Program-made: the position numbers and the translations under genes
Notes under the pieces: generated by a model
What the model saw: the letters and a program-made list of their open reading frames with translations, nothing else
The model's database searches: none
Told to the model about the DNA's origin: nothing
Assembly: GCA_900552155.1 (NCBI GenBank)
Contig: URYU01000002.1
Location: 1-42,045, forward strand
DNA length: 42,045 nt
Reading direction: 5' to 3'
Origin: an uncultured Collinsella sp.
GTDB taxonomy: Bacteria; Actinomycetota; Coriobacteriia; Coriobacteriales; Coriobacteriaceae
Shown here: piece after piece, positions 7,183-14,799 of the stretch
How the letters are laid out: each line of letters starts with the position of its first letter
Numbering within the stretch: position 1 is the first letter of the stretch

Positions 7183-8394
7183 TTAAAGAGAGAATAGGCG
7201 TGCAGTGACCGTCTCTGGTATACCCTGGCTGTTGCGCACCGTGGCGTACGTAAGGAATGAGTCCGATTTTCCCGCCGTAGCTGGATAATCGCCATACTCC
7301 AAAGCGCGGTCGGGCGACAGCAGCGAGCCATAGGTCTTGGCAGAGGTGTCGATCAGGAAATGCGACGCCTGTACCTTAACAAGGTATTTATTCTTCTTGC
7401 CAGCCGCACATGCGAGCGGCTCGCGTGACAGGAAGAGGTACGGCCCTCCCTCATTACCGATATACGTGCCCATATTGCCCAGGCTGCCCACGCCACTATA
7501 GGCCGCCTCGATAGAAAACACGAAGGTATCGCCCATATATACGGCCTCGAAAGGCGAAACTGACGAGGGGAGGACTAGCTGGGCACGTTTGGTGTTGTTG
7601 CCGTCGGTCAGATCGATTGCCGTTATGCCGTAGTAGACACCCTCGTCGTTGCGGACACGCGGCGAGATGGTCAAAATGCCGTCGCTCGCGCGCGGGGCCG
7701 ATGCAAAGCGGCCCGTCGATTTCCAAATTGTCTCGGCCTTGGATTCATCAAGCGAGCGACGATAGCAAAACGAATCGCTACTCGTTTTATTGCCACCTGC
7801 CGAGGGCATTTTATACCAGATAACCGATGACCCGAACGCCGTAAACAGGGGCGGATCATAGTCCTTGCCACCTCGATCGAGCTCAACCACATCGCCAGAG
7901 AGCGAAGCGCCCGACAGATTTTGAGCGTAGAGTTTCCACGATGAATTGGCAAAGTTCATCTCAACCCACGCGAATACGCCGTCGCCGGCACGGACATCGT
8001 AGAATGCATATCCCGTGCCCTCGATAGGATCCTCGATTAATGTGGTAAGCGAGCCATCGCCCAGGTTGAGCACACCGAGTGTGTTGGCGTGCAGTGCCGA
8101 TGCAGGCGCCATCATCGCCGCGGCGTAATCGCCGTCGCAGTAGTACAGCAGCGTACCCAGAGGCAGCGTCCACGACGACGCCGGCTCAAGATCGATGTCG
8201 ACTGCCTCGTACTCATCCGTAATCGAGATGATTTTGGAATCGTCCTTGATAACCTGCGGCTCGCCGGCGGCATCATCGCTGGTGCCCGTTTTTTTCGAGC
8301 ATCCGGCAAGCACCGTGGCAGCGCCCGCGGCAGCCCCACCGAGTACAAAGCCGCGACGCGATATTCCGTTCTTGATGTGATCGGCGATACCCAT
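7183..8394 (-). CDS. Tat-exported lipoprotein, unknown function
   Basis: A 403-residue exported protein. The N terminus has a twin-arginine signal (S12-R13-R14-G15-F16-V17-L18) followed by an Ala-rich hydrophobic stretch and lipobox LAGC with Cys32 as the lipidated residue, so it is predicted to fold in the cytoplasm, cross by Tat and be anchored outside. The remainder has repeated beta-type segments (for example GDGVFAWVEMNFANSSWKLYAQNL), suggesting a propeller-like fold; I do not recognise a family. The start codon overlaps the TAA of the upstream TSCPD gene by one base (TAATG), so translation is coupled. Confidence 0.82.
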   Translation of the reverse strand: MGIADHIKNGISRRGFVLGGAAAGAATVLAGCSKKTGTSDDAAGEPQVIKDDSKIISITDEYEAVDIDLEPASSWTLPLGTLLYYCDGDYAAAMMAPASALHANTLGVLNLGDGSLTTLIEDPIEGTGYAFYDVRAGDGVFAWVEMNFANSSWKLYAQNLSGASLSGDVVELDRGGKDYDPPLFTAFGSSVIWYKMPSAGGNKTSSDSFCYRRSLDESKAETIWKSTGRFASAPRASDGILTISPRVRNDEGVYYGITAIDLTDGNNTKRAQLVLPSSVSPFEAVYMGDTFVFSIEAAYSGVGSLGNMGTYIGNEGGPYLFLSREPLACAAGKKNKYLVKVQASHFLIDTSAKTYGSLLSPDRALEYGDYPATAGKSDSFLTYATVRNSQGIPETVTARLFSL

Positions 8395-8657
8395 TAGGCG
8401 ATCTCGGCGCGAGCGGCCTCGATAGCGCGTGTAAGCTGGTCGGCGCAGGAGGTCTTTTTCATACCGCAGGTATTACCGGCGAGAACCTCGATTACGCGAT
8501 CGGCAGGAGCGCCCTCGACCAGCTTGGAGATAGCCTTGAGATTGCCGTCGCAGCCGCCGGTAAACTCAACGCCCATCACCTTGTTGCCGTCATCGGAAAG
8601 GTCAAGGTGAATATTGCGAGCACACACGCCCTGAGGCTTGTAATCAAACGAAATCAT
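8394..8657 (-). CDS. TSCPD-type small protein (TIGR03905-like)
   Basis: An 87-residue protein with four cysteines (about 12, 36, 64 and 71) and the end motif GNTCGMKKTSCADQL, matching the TSCPD-like family of small proteins related to the C-terminal zinc/thiol tail of adenosylcobalamin-type ribonucleotide reductases. Function is unproven; metal binding by the cysteines is an inference. GAGAGGGG lies before the ATG. It is the first gene of a two-gene unit with the Tat lipoprotein, overlapping it by one base. Confidence 0.85.
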   Translation of the reverse strand: MISFDYKPQGVCARNIHLDLSDDGNKVMGVEFTGGCDGNLKAISKLVEGAPADRVIEVLAGNTCGMKKTSCADQLTRAIEAARAEIA

Positions 8658-8721
8658 GCGATCCCCTCTCAGAATATTATTCGAGACGACTATTATCCCC
8701 GTCTTTCCCTAAATGCAACGA

Positions 8722-8759
8722 GGCGCTTTGCCGGCAACACACATTACCAGCAAAGCGCC
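8722..8759 (-). terminator. Hairpin after purB
   Basis: GGCGCTTTGCCGG (8722-8734) pairs over 13 positions with CCAGCAAAGCGCC (8747-8759), with one G-U pair. It stands 26 bases after the purB stop. A T-run is lacking, so it is a probable but not canonical terminator. Confidence 0.55.
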
Positions 8760-8785
8760 CTAAAAAGCTAACGTTATGCCCGAAC

Positions 8786-10132
8786 CTACTCGAAGCTCAG
8801 CTGCTCCAGACGATCAAAGACTGTGTCGATACGAGTGAGGAAGTCCCACGGATCAAAAATCTCGTCGAGCTTCTCCTGGCTGACGGTGCAGCGCGGGTCG
8901 GCCTCGAGACGCTCCTTAAAGGTGGGGCCGGAGACACAATCCTGTACCTCGTGCCAGGTTGCCATGGCGTTCTCCTGCACAATGGCGTACGCGTCCTCGC
9001 GGGTGATGCCCGTGTCGACGAGGTCGAGCAGCACCTTGGAGGAGAAGATGAGGCCGCGGGTCTTATTGAGGTTGGCCATCATGCGGGCAGGGTACAGCTG
9101 CAGGCCGTCGATAACGCGAATGAGGCACTGGAACATGTGGTCGAGCGCGATGAAGCTATCGGCCTGGGCGACGCGCTCGGCAGAGGAGTGCGAAATGTCA
9201 CGCTCGTGCCACAGGGCGACGTTGTCGAAGGCAACCTGCGCGTTGGCCTTCACGACGCGCGACAGGCCGCAGACCTTCTCCATGGTGATGGGGTTGCGCT
9301 TGTGCGGCATGGCGGAGCTGCCCTTTTGACCCTTACGGAACGGTTCCTCGGCCTCGAGTGTATCGGTCTTCTGCAGATTGCGAACCTCGTTAGCGATGCG
9401 CTCACAGGTGGCCGCGGTGGTGGCAAGAACGCCGGCGAGGTAGGCGTGATGATCGCGGCTGATAACCTGCGTGGACAGCGGGTCGTGAACCAGACCCAGG
9501 TGGTCGCAGACATACTCCTCGACAAACGGCTCGATGGAGCTGTACGTGCCGACAGCGCCCGAGATGGCACCAAAGGCAACGTTCTTGCGGGCATCCTCAA
9601 GACGGTCCAGATCGCGCTTGAGCTCCCAGGCCCAAGAGCCAAACTTCATGCCAAAGGTCATCGGCTCGGCATGGATGCCATGAGTACGGCCGGCGCAGAG
9701 CGTGTTGCGCTCCTCGAAGGCACGACGCTTGCAGATCTCGCCGAGTTTCTTGACGTCCTCGATGATCAGGTCACAGGCCTGGGTGAGCTGGTAGCACAGG
9801 GCTGTGTCGCCCAGATCGGAGCTGGTCATGCCATAGTGAACCCAGCGGCTGGGCTTGGGTTCGCCCTCGGGAACATCGGCATCGATGTATTCCTTCATGT
9901 TGGTCAGGAAGGCAATGACGTCGTGGCGCGTGACTTCCTCGATCTCATCGACCTTCGCCTTCTCAAAGTTGGCATGGTCGCGGATCCACTGGGCCTCGTC
10001 TTTGGAAATACCGATCTTGCCGAGCTCCGCCTGGGCCTCGCAGGCCAGAACCTCGATTTCCTGCCAAATGGCGTACTTGTTCTCGAGGGAGAAAATGTGT
10101 CCCATCTCCGGGCGGGTATAGCGATCGATCAT
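8786..10132 (-). CDS. purB: Adenylosuccinate lyase
   Basis: Fumarase/aspartase-superfamily enzyme that cleaves SAICAR and adenylosuccinate, releasing fumarate, in purine synthesis. 448 residues from MIDRYTRPEMG. Visible landmarks: TSSDLGDTALCYQL, the AGRTHGIHAEPMTFG block with the catalytic His region, and the flexible signature loop GSSAMPHKRNPI with its catalytic Ser. An in-frame ATG 66 bases upstream is open, but AAAGGAG five bases before the ATG at 10132 and the conserved MIDRYTRPEM start decide the shorter form. It is a single-gene transcript as far as can be seen. Confidence 0.96.
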   Translation of the reverse strand: MIDRYTRPEMGHIFSLENKYAIWQEIEVLACEAQAELGKIGISKDEAQWIRDHANFEKAKVDEIEEVTRHDVIAFLTNMKEYIDADVPEGEPKPSRWVHYGMTSSDLGDTALCYQLTQACDLIIEDVKKLGEICKRRAFEERNTLCAGRTHGIHAEPMTFGMKFGSWAWELKRDLDRLEDARKNVAFGAISGAVGTYSSIEPFVEEYVCDHLGLVHDPLSTQVISRDHHAYLAGVLATTAATCERIANEVRNLQKTDTLEAEEPFRKGQKGSSAMPHKRNPITMEKVCGLSRVVKANAQVAFDNVALWHERDISHSSAERVAQADSFIALDHMFQCLIRVIDGLQLYPARMMANLNKTRGLIFSSKVLLDLVDTGITREDAYAIVQENAMATWHEVQDCVSGPTFKERLEADPRCTVSQEKLDEIFDPWDFLTRIDTVFDRLEQLSFE

Positions 10133-10239
10133 AGCGGCTCCTTTTTGGTTATTGGCACGTTGGTCGTAACCCAACCATTGTACCGTGCGCAGATGCAAGT
10201 ATGGGCAGCAGGCATTAACCTAACATTTTGCCGCAAGAG

Positions 10240-10690
10240 CGGCCATGGGGACGTCCGCGTATTTGCTTCGCAAATCCGCACCGGCTGCGGCGACACACCC
10301 GGACCTACGCCCATGCGTGGGCAAGATGGGTTGAATCTGACGCTCCCGGCTGTCTCCCGTGCTCGATGGAGCGGGCAACGGGACGTCTACGCATTTGCTT
10401 CGCAAATCCGCACCGGCTTCAGGCGATACCCTCGGATTCACGGTGAAGATGGGGAAGACTTTGTTGAATTGGCCGTCACGAGGACTTCCGTGCTCCATGG
10501 AGCGGGCAACGGGACATCCGCGTATTTGCTTCGCAAATCCGCGCCGGCTTCAGGCGCCTGTCGGCACCTTCGCCTGCTCGCTACAAACGCTTCGCGTTTG
10601 CTTAACGCTCGCACCCTGTCGGGTTCGAGTCCCGGCACTTTATTGAAAAAAGCACGGAACCGTGATGGTGCCGTGCTTGTGCTCTTAACT
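10240..10690. repeat. Array of tRNA-Gly 3'-end copies with mini-hairpins
   Basis: Non-coding stretch with three related units at about 10245-10296, 10367-10430 and 10498-10560. The latter two begin with TGGAGCGGGCAACGGGAC, the complement of the 3' end of tRNA-Gly at 10690. All three carry ATTTGC-TTC-GCAAAT (10261-10275, 10393-10407, 10524-10538) followed by TCCGC(A/G)CCGGCT. Unit spacing is about 130 bases. A further hairpin CAAACGC-TTC-GCGTTTG lies at 10574-10590, and GGGTTCGAGTCCCGGCAC at 10621-10638 looks like a T-arm fragment of another tRNA on the plus strand. I see no gene in 10133-10689. Confidence 0.8.
10646..10676 (-). terminator. Terminator of tRNA-Gly
   Basis: On the minus strand GCACGG / CCGTGC with a 13-base loop is followed by six T residues, 14 bases after the CCA end of the tRNA. 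Confidence 0.8.
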
Positions 10691-10764
10691 GGAGCGGGCA
10701 ACGGGACTCGAACCCGCGAGTGTCAGCTTGGGAAGCTGATGCCTTACCACTTGGCGATGCCCGC
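10690..10764 (-). tRNA. tRNA-Gly (anticodon CCC)
   Basis: On the minus strand: acceptor GCGGGCA / TGCCCGC, D arm GCCAAGTGGTAAGGC, anticodon stem TCAGC / GCTGA with loop TTCCCAA (CCC), T arm GCGGG-TTCGAGT-CCCGT, discriminator T and encoded CCA. 75 nt. Confidence 0.95.
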
Positions 10765-10777
10765 TTGTGTGTTGGCT

Positions 10778-10807
10778 AGTATAACGCGGTTGTCTTGTTC
10801 GATACAA
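10778..10807 (-). promoter_or_regulatory. Promoter of tRNA-Gly
   Basis: On the minus strand TTGTAT (-35), an 18-base spacer and TATACT (-10), ending 13 bases before the tRNA. Confidence 0.6.
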
Positions 10808-11061
10808 GGGTGGTGATGCTTGTTTTAGCTGTGGAGATTCGTTTGAAAATCACGTCAATTGTGGAGACGAGGACCTTTGACTTCCTGTTCTCCCTATCTT
10901 CTACCTGCACTTTTGCTTGATTGTTGTATTTGAGCTCAATTTGTCAGGAATTGGGCAAGCTTTTGGTCAGGCTCCGGTACTTACCCGCATGAACCTCGGG
11001 GGTAGCCTCATCCTACGCGTCGCAGCCTCCCCGTGCGGCGCACGAGGGATAAGGAGCAGCC

Positions 11062-14000
11062 ATGTCCAACGCACCCACGCACTCTGTCCACAGCGCAATC
11101 GCAACAGGTCCGCTGCTCCTGCTCCTCTTCCTGCTTTTCGGCTGCCTGGCACCGGGAGCCGCATTTGCCGTCGATGGCTACGACCAGCTCGGCTTCCGCA
11201 CTATTAGCGATGATTGTGGGCCCTTCCTCATCGGCAAGTATGAAGCTCAAGACGCCTCGATTGCCTACTGCATGAACCAGGAGCGCCCCGGCCCCACCAA
11301 GCCGGGCGGCCCATGGCTCAACTTTGATCAAGGCTGGGTGTGGCTCGACGACGAGTTCGCGGCAATCGTTTGTCACGGATATCCTACCGCCACGTCGTTT
11401 GGCGGTTACCATCTTTCACCCGATCGTGCCCGCGCCGCAACCCAGCTTGCCGTATGGATGCTCAACGGCACTACCCATGTCGACGGTACCTACTCTTACA
11501 CGACCGCTCAGGGCAAAACCAAGAGTGGGCACTTTACCACTGACAATGAAGTCGTGGCGGCGGCGCGGTGGCTCCACGACAGCGCAAAATCAGGAAGCAT
11601 CAAAGCCGCTCCGCACCGCGCGCGGCGCTATCTAGGAGCCGTATCGGGCGGCAGCAAACGTCAGGACATGCTCTATGTACTGCCGGCGGTCTCTGTTTCC
11701 TTCCAAAAGCAGTCTGCAAACGCTGCCATTACCAGCAGAAACAATACTTATCAGTTTGCCGGGACAACATTCGATGTTTTTGAGAGCGCCAGCGACGCAC
11801 GTGTTGGCACCATCCAGATGGACAGCAACGGTCGGGCGCAAGCAACACTTCTGCCCAACACAGCATACTACCTAGTTGAAACGAAGGCGCCGGCCGGCTA
11901 TGTCCCCCGCCACGATCGCATCGCCTTTACCACGGGGAATGACGGTGGACAGGTCGCCATTGATGAACAGCCCGGCACCATCAACCTGCGTATCGTAAAA
12001 CTCGATACCGCGACGAATGCCGGCCCCCAGGTAGGTTCTTCACTCGCAGGAGCAGAGTTCACGTGTGTGTCGCAATCAACCCCTGGATGGGCGCAAATCC
12101 TCACGACCGACGAAAGCGGTCAGGCCACCCTCGCCGATGTCCCCTTAGGAACCTTTACCATCTACGAATCAAAAGCCCCCGAGGGCTACCTGCCATCCAA
12201 CGACAGCTGGACCTATACCGTTGGAGCCGACCAGCTCGGCGATTCAGGCGTGGTCGAGATCGAATCTCGCATTTCCGATATCCCCATTGCGTTTGACCTT
12301 GAGATTTCCAAATTCAAGGATTACGGCAATAGCGACCAATCCGGCCTGGAGCAGCCGGCGGGTGGTGTTGTCTTTGAGGTTGTCAGCAACAGCTCTCAGC
12401 AGGTTGTTGGCACACTGACCACAAACATCTATGGCTTTGCCTCCACCAAAGATCAGCCCGAAGCATGGTTCGGCACAGGCAAGCGACCCGCCGGTGTCCA
12501 CGGAGCCGTCCCATACGACCGTGCCGGCTACACGATTCGCGAGGTTCCGGAAACCGTCCCCGAGGGTTTTAAACGTGCAGGGGAATGGACCGTCGGGGCC
12601 AATCAGATTTCCGACGGCGCCGAGCTTCAATATATCGTGGACAACCACGCTCTGTCGACGCATCTCCAGATTGTAAAACGCGATGCCCAAACAGGCGCTT
12701 CTGTTTCCCTAGCCGGATTCACCTTCCAACTCCTCGACAGCAATCACGAACCTGTCTCACAAACTTGCTGGTATCCAGCACATAACGTAATGGACACCTT
12801 TACGACTGACGCGACCGGCACCGTCACACTGCCCGAATCGCTCGTGCCGGGCACCTATTATGTACGCGAAACCTCGGCCAAAGAGCCCTATCTTGTCGGC
12901 GAAGAGATCGAGGTAAACATACCCGCCGACATGAACCTAACGCCCGTTGCAATAGCCTCGTATTATGACCACGCCGCGACCGGAAACATCAGGATCGTTA
13001 AAACCGATGCCATCGACGGCAGCAGCCTCGCGGGCGCCATCTTTGAGATCCGTGCCTCGGGTGATATCGTGCGCCCCGACGGTAGCATTGCCGCGCTCGA
13101 CGGTGAGACTGTCGCCACCGTCACGACGGATGAAACTGGAGAAGCACGCGCGGACAACCTCCCACTGGGATCTGGCACCGCACGCTACGAGGTTGTCGAG
13201 ATTCAAGCGCCGGCAGGCTTCTTGCTCGATCAGACAACCCATATTGTCGACCTTACTTATGCCGACCAGAAAACACCCGTTGTAGAAGCACGGCTTAACG
13301 TATCCGACGATTACACCAAGGTTGATATCTCCAAGGTCGATGCAAGCGGTGAGCAGGAAGTGGAAGGCGCACAGCTCACCTTATATGGTCCCGATAAAAC
13401 CGAAATAGACTCCTGGACCTCATCCGACAAGCCACACCGCGTCGAACATCTTGCACCCGGCACCTACTCGTTGCGCGAAATAATGTCTCCGCGGACCTAT
13501 GACCTTGCCGAGGAGATAACGTTTGAAATAAAGGATACGGGAGAAGTCCAATCCGTCGCGATGAAGGATGCGCCCATCGAGATCAAGGGGCAGGTCGACA
13601 AGCGTCAGGAACTTGTCCAACCTATCGAAAAGGGCCTGTTGGCTAACGGCGATGGTAAAAACCGCGCCGCGATGCAAACCAATACGGATGGGCTTTTCTC
13701 CTATACCATCGACGCTCGAAACGATTCAACTACCTGGGTTGATGAGTTCACGATTACCGATGATCTTGAGTGTGCCGAGGACGATACGGCGAGATTCGTC
13801 TCAATCGAAACCCCCGTCGCCATCGGCGACCTCAATGGTCTGTGCAACGTGTGGTATCGCACGACGCCGTTGGACTCGCCAGCCGCCGATGAGCCGGCAA
13901 ACGCGACACTTGACGATGGGCACGAAAATCCTTGGCTTGAGTCCGACGAAGTAAAAGAGAGCCTGGGTGAGGATTGCCGCCTCGTCGATTACGACGGTTG

Positions 14001-14493
14001 GCACCTCTGGAAGGCGGATATCTCGACCACGGAATCCACCACACTCGAGGCGAAAGAACTCGACCTTGCGTCCAATACCGTCGTAACGGGCATTCGAATT
14101 GAATACGGTGCGGTAGCCGCCGACTTTACGACTCGAAGCGATGCGGATTCTTGGACCCGCGATGATCTCAAGGATGAGCACGACGACCTTGACGATGCCA
14201 AAGCAATCCTTGGCACAGACGCTCGGGGCGCAGTCGTACACATGCAGGCAACGTCGGCTTATACGCCCCAAACCGCACTCACCAACAGCGCACGCGTCGA
14301 TCTTTGCCGCAACGGTGGCGGCGATAAACTTGAGTCACATGACGAGGACCGTGTCATTCAACGCTGTACCCTACCGCAGGACCTACCGGCAACAGGATCA
14401 GTTCCCATCGCCGCTTGCATCACCGCGCTCCTGACCTCGGGTGCCGCAGCCCTATGGTTCGCTCGCCTTAGGTCGATCCCAAAGAAGCGCTAG
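11062..14493 (+). CDS. Thioester-domain, SpaA-repeat, LPxTG-anchored surface adhesin
   Basis: A 1143-residue cell-surface protein. Signal peptide about 1-36 (cleavage after AFA). An N-terminal thioester domain follows: Cys70 in IAYCMNQ and Gln128 in ATQLAVWML match the Cys and the QxxxW motif of Gram-positive thioester adhesins, which bind host targets covalently. From about 214 to 840 there are six or seven SpaA/collagen-binding-B-like repeats, each ending in a KAPAGY-type E-box (KAPAGY, KAPEGY, VPEGF, QAPAGF), usually crosslinked by isopeptide bonds. A longer beta-rich domain (about 850-1095) precedes the sortase signal LPATG at 1108-1112, a hydrophobic segment and a basic tail. AAGGAG precedes the ATG. 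No sortase or pilin gene is nearby, so this is a stand-alone adhesin. Confidence 0.93.
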   Translation: MSNAPTHSVHSAIATGPLLLLLFLLFGCLAPGAAFAVDGYDQLGFRTISDDCGPFLIGKYEAQDASIAYCMNQERPGPTKPGGPWLNFDQGWVWLDDEFAAIVCHGYPTATSFGGYHLSPDRARAATQLAVWMLNGTTHVDGTYSYTTAQGKTKSGHFTTDNEVVAAARWLHDSAKSGSIKAAPHRARRYLGAVSGGSKRQDMLYVLPAVSVSFQKQSANAAITSRNNTYQFAGTTFDVFESASDARVGTIQMDSNGRAQATLLPNTAYYLVETKAPAGYVPRHDRIAFTTGNDGGQVAIDEQPGTINLRIVKLDTATNAGPQVGSSLAGAEFTCVSQSTPGWAQILTTDESGQATLADVPLGTFTIYESKAPEGYLPSNDSWTYTVGADQLGDSGVVEIESRISDIPIAFDLEISKFKDYGNSDQSGLEQPAGGVVFEVVSNSSQQVVGTLTTNIYGFASTKDQPEAWFGTGKRPAGVHGAVPYDRAGYTIREVPETVPEGFKRAGEWTVGANQISDGAELQYIVDNHALSTHLQIVKRDAQTGASVSLAGFTFQLLDSNHEPVSQTCWYPAHNVMDTFTTDATGTVTLPESLVPGTYYVRETSAKEPYLVGEEIEVNIPADMNLTPVAIASYYDHAATGNIRIVKTDAIDGSSLAGAIFEIRASGDIVRPDGSIAALDGETVATVTTDETGEARADNLPLGSGTARYEVVEIQAPAGFLLDQTTHIVDLTYADQKTPVVEARLNVSDDYTKVDISKVDASGEQEVEGAQLTLYGPDKTEIDSWTSSDKPHRVEHLAPGTYSLREIMSPRTYDLAEEITFEIKDTGEVQSVAMKDAPIEIKGQVDKRQELVQPIEKGLLANGDGKNRAAMQTNTDGLFSYTIDARNDSTTWVDEFTITDDLECAEDDTARFVSIETPVAIGDLNGLCNVWYRTTPLDSPAADEPANATLDDGHENPWLESDEVKESLGEDCRLVDYDGWHLWKADISTTESTTLEAKELDLASNTVVTGIRIEYGAVAADFTTRSDADSWTRDDLKDEHDDLDDAKAILGTDARGAVVHMQATSAYTPQTALTNSARVDLCRNGGGDKLESHDEDRVIQRCTLPQDLPATGSVPIAACITALLTSGAAALWFARLRSIPKKR

Positions 14494-14505
14494 CGCGATG
14501 AAAAA

Positions 14506-14535
14506 GCGGGCGAGCCAGTCCCCTGGCTCGCCCGC
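14506..14535. terminator. Bidirectional terminator between adhesin and small membrane protein genes
   Basis: GCGGGCGAGCCAG pairs perfectly with CTGGCTCGCCCGC over 13 bp with a 4-base loop. It is followed by TTTC on the plus strand and TTTTT on the minus strand, so it can end both converging genes. Confidence 0.85.
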
Positions 14536-14559
14536 TTTCAATCATGTAAATCGCCGTAT

Positions 14560-14778
14560 CTACTCTGCAGACGAAGATCCACCATCAACGATTGTCTGCT
14601 CGGACTCAGGAATCCCATCGGCACCCGTACTCTGTTCTTGCTCCACCTCTTCGCTGATTGCGGAGGCAGGGGTCGAGCCCTTCGCACCCACGATGTAGGC
14701 AGCCCCAAATCCTAACGCAATGGCAATCAAGGTCAAAATCACGTAGACAGGCCAATGGCGCTTAATATACGAAAACAC
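14560..14778 (-). CDS. Small single-TM membrane protein
   Basis: 72 residues: short basic start, one membrane segment at about 10-31 and an acidic, Ser/Glu-rich tail of about 40 residues. GTG start with AAGGAG five bases before it. It begins 21 bases after the stop of the M28-like gene and ends before a strong terminator, so the two are probably co-transcribed. I recognise no family; a partner role for the M28-like protein is possible from position only. Confidence 0.65.
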   Translation of the reverse strand: MFSYIKRHWPVYVILTLIAIALGFGAAYIVGAKGSTPASAISEEVEQEQSTGADGIPESEQTIVDGGSSSAE

Positions 14779-14799
14779 GTTGACTCCTTAGAGCTCCGT

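Noticed and set aside
10240..10690. CRISPR-like array
   Set aside because: Only three units at about 130-base spacing, with repeats derived from the tRNA-Gly 3' end and diverged from each other. Spacing and repeat type do not fit CRISPR and there are no cas genes.
8951..10816. A 621-codon plus-strand frame opposite purB
   Set aside because: purB on the minus strand is unambiguous. The frame also runs through the tRNA-Gly repeats and the tRNA itself.
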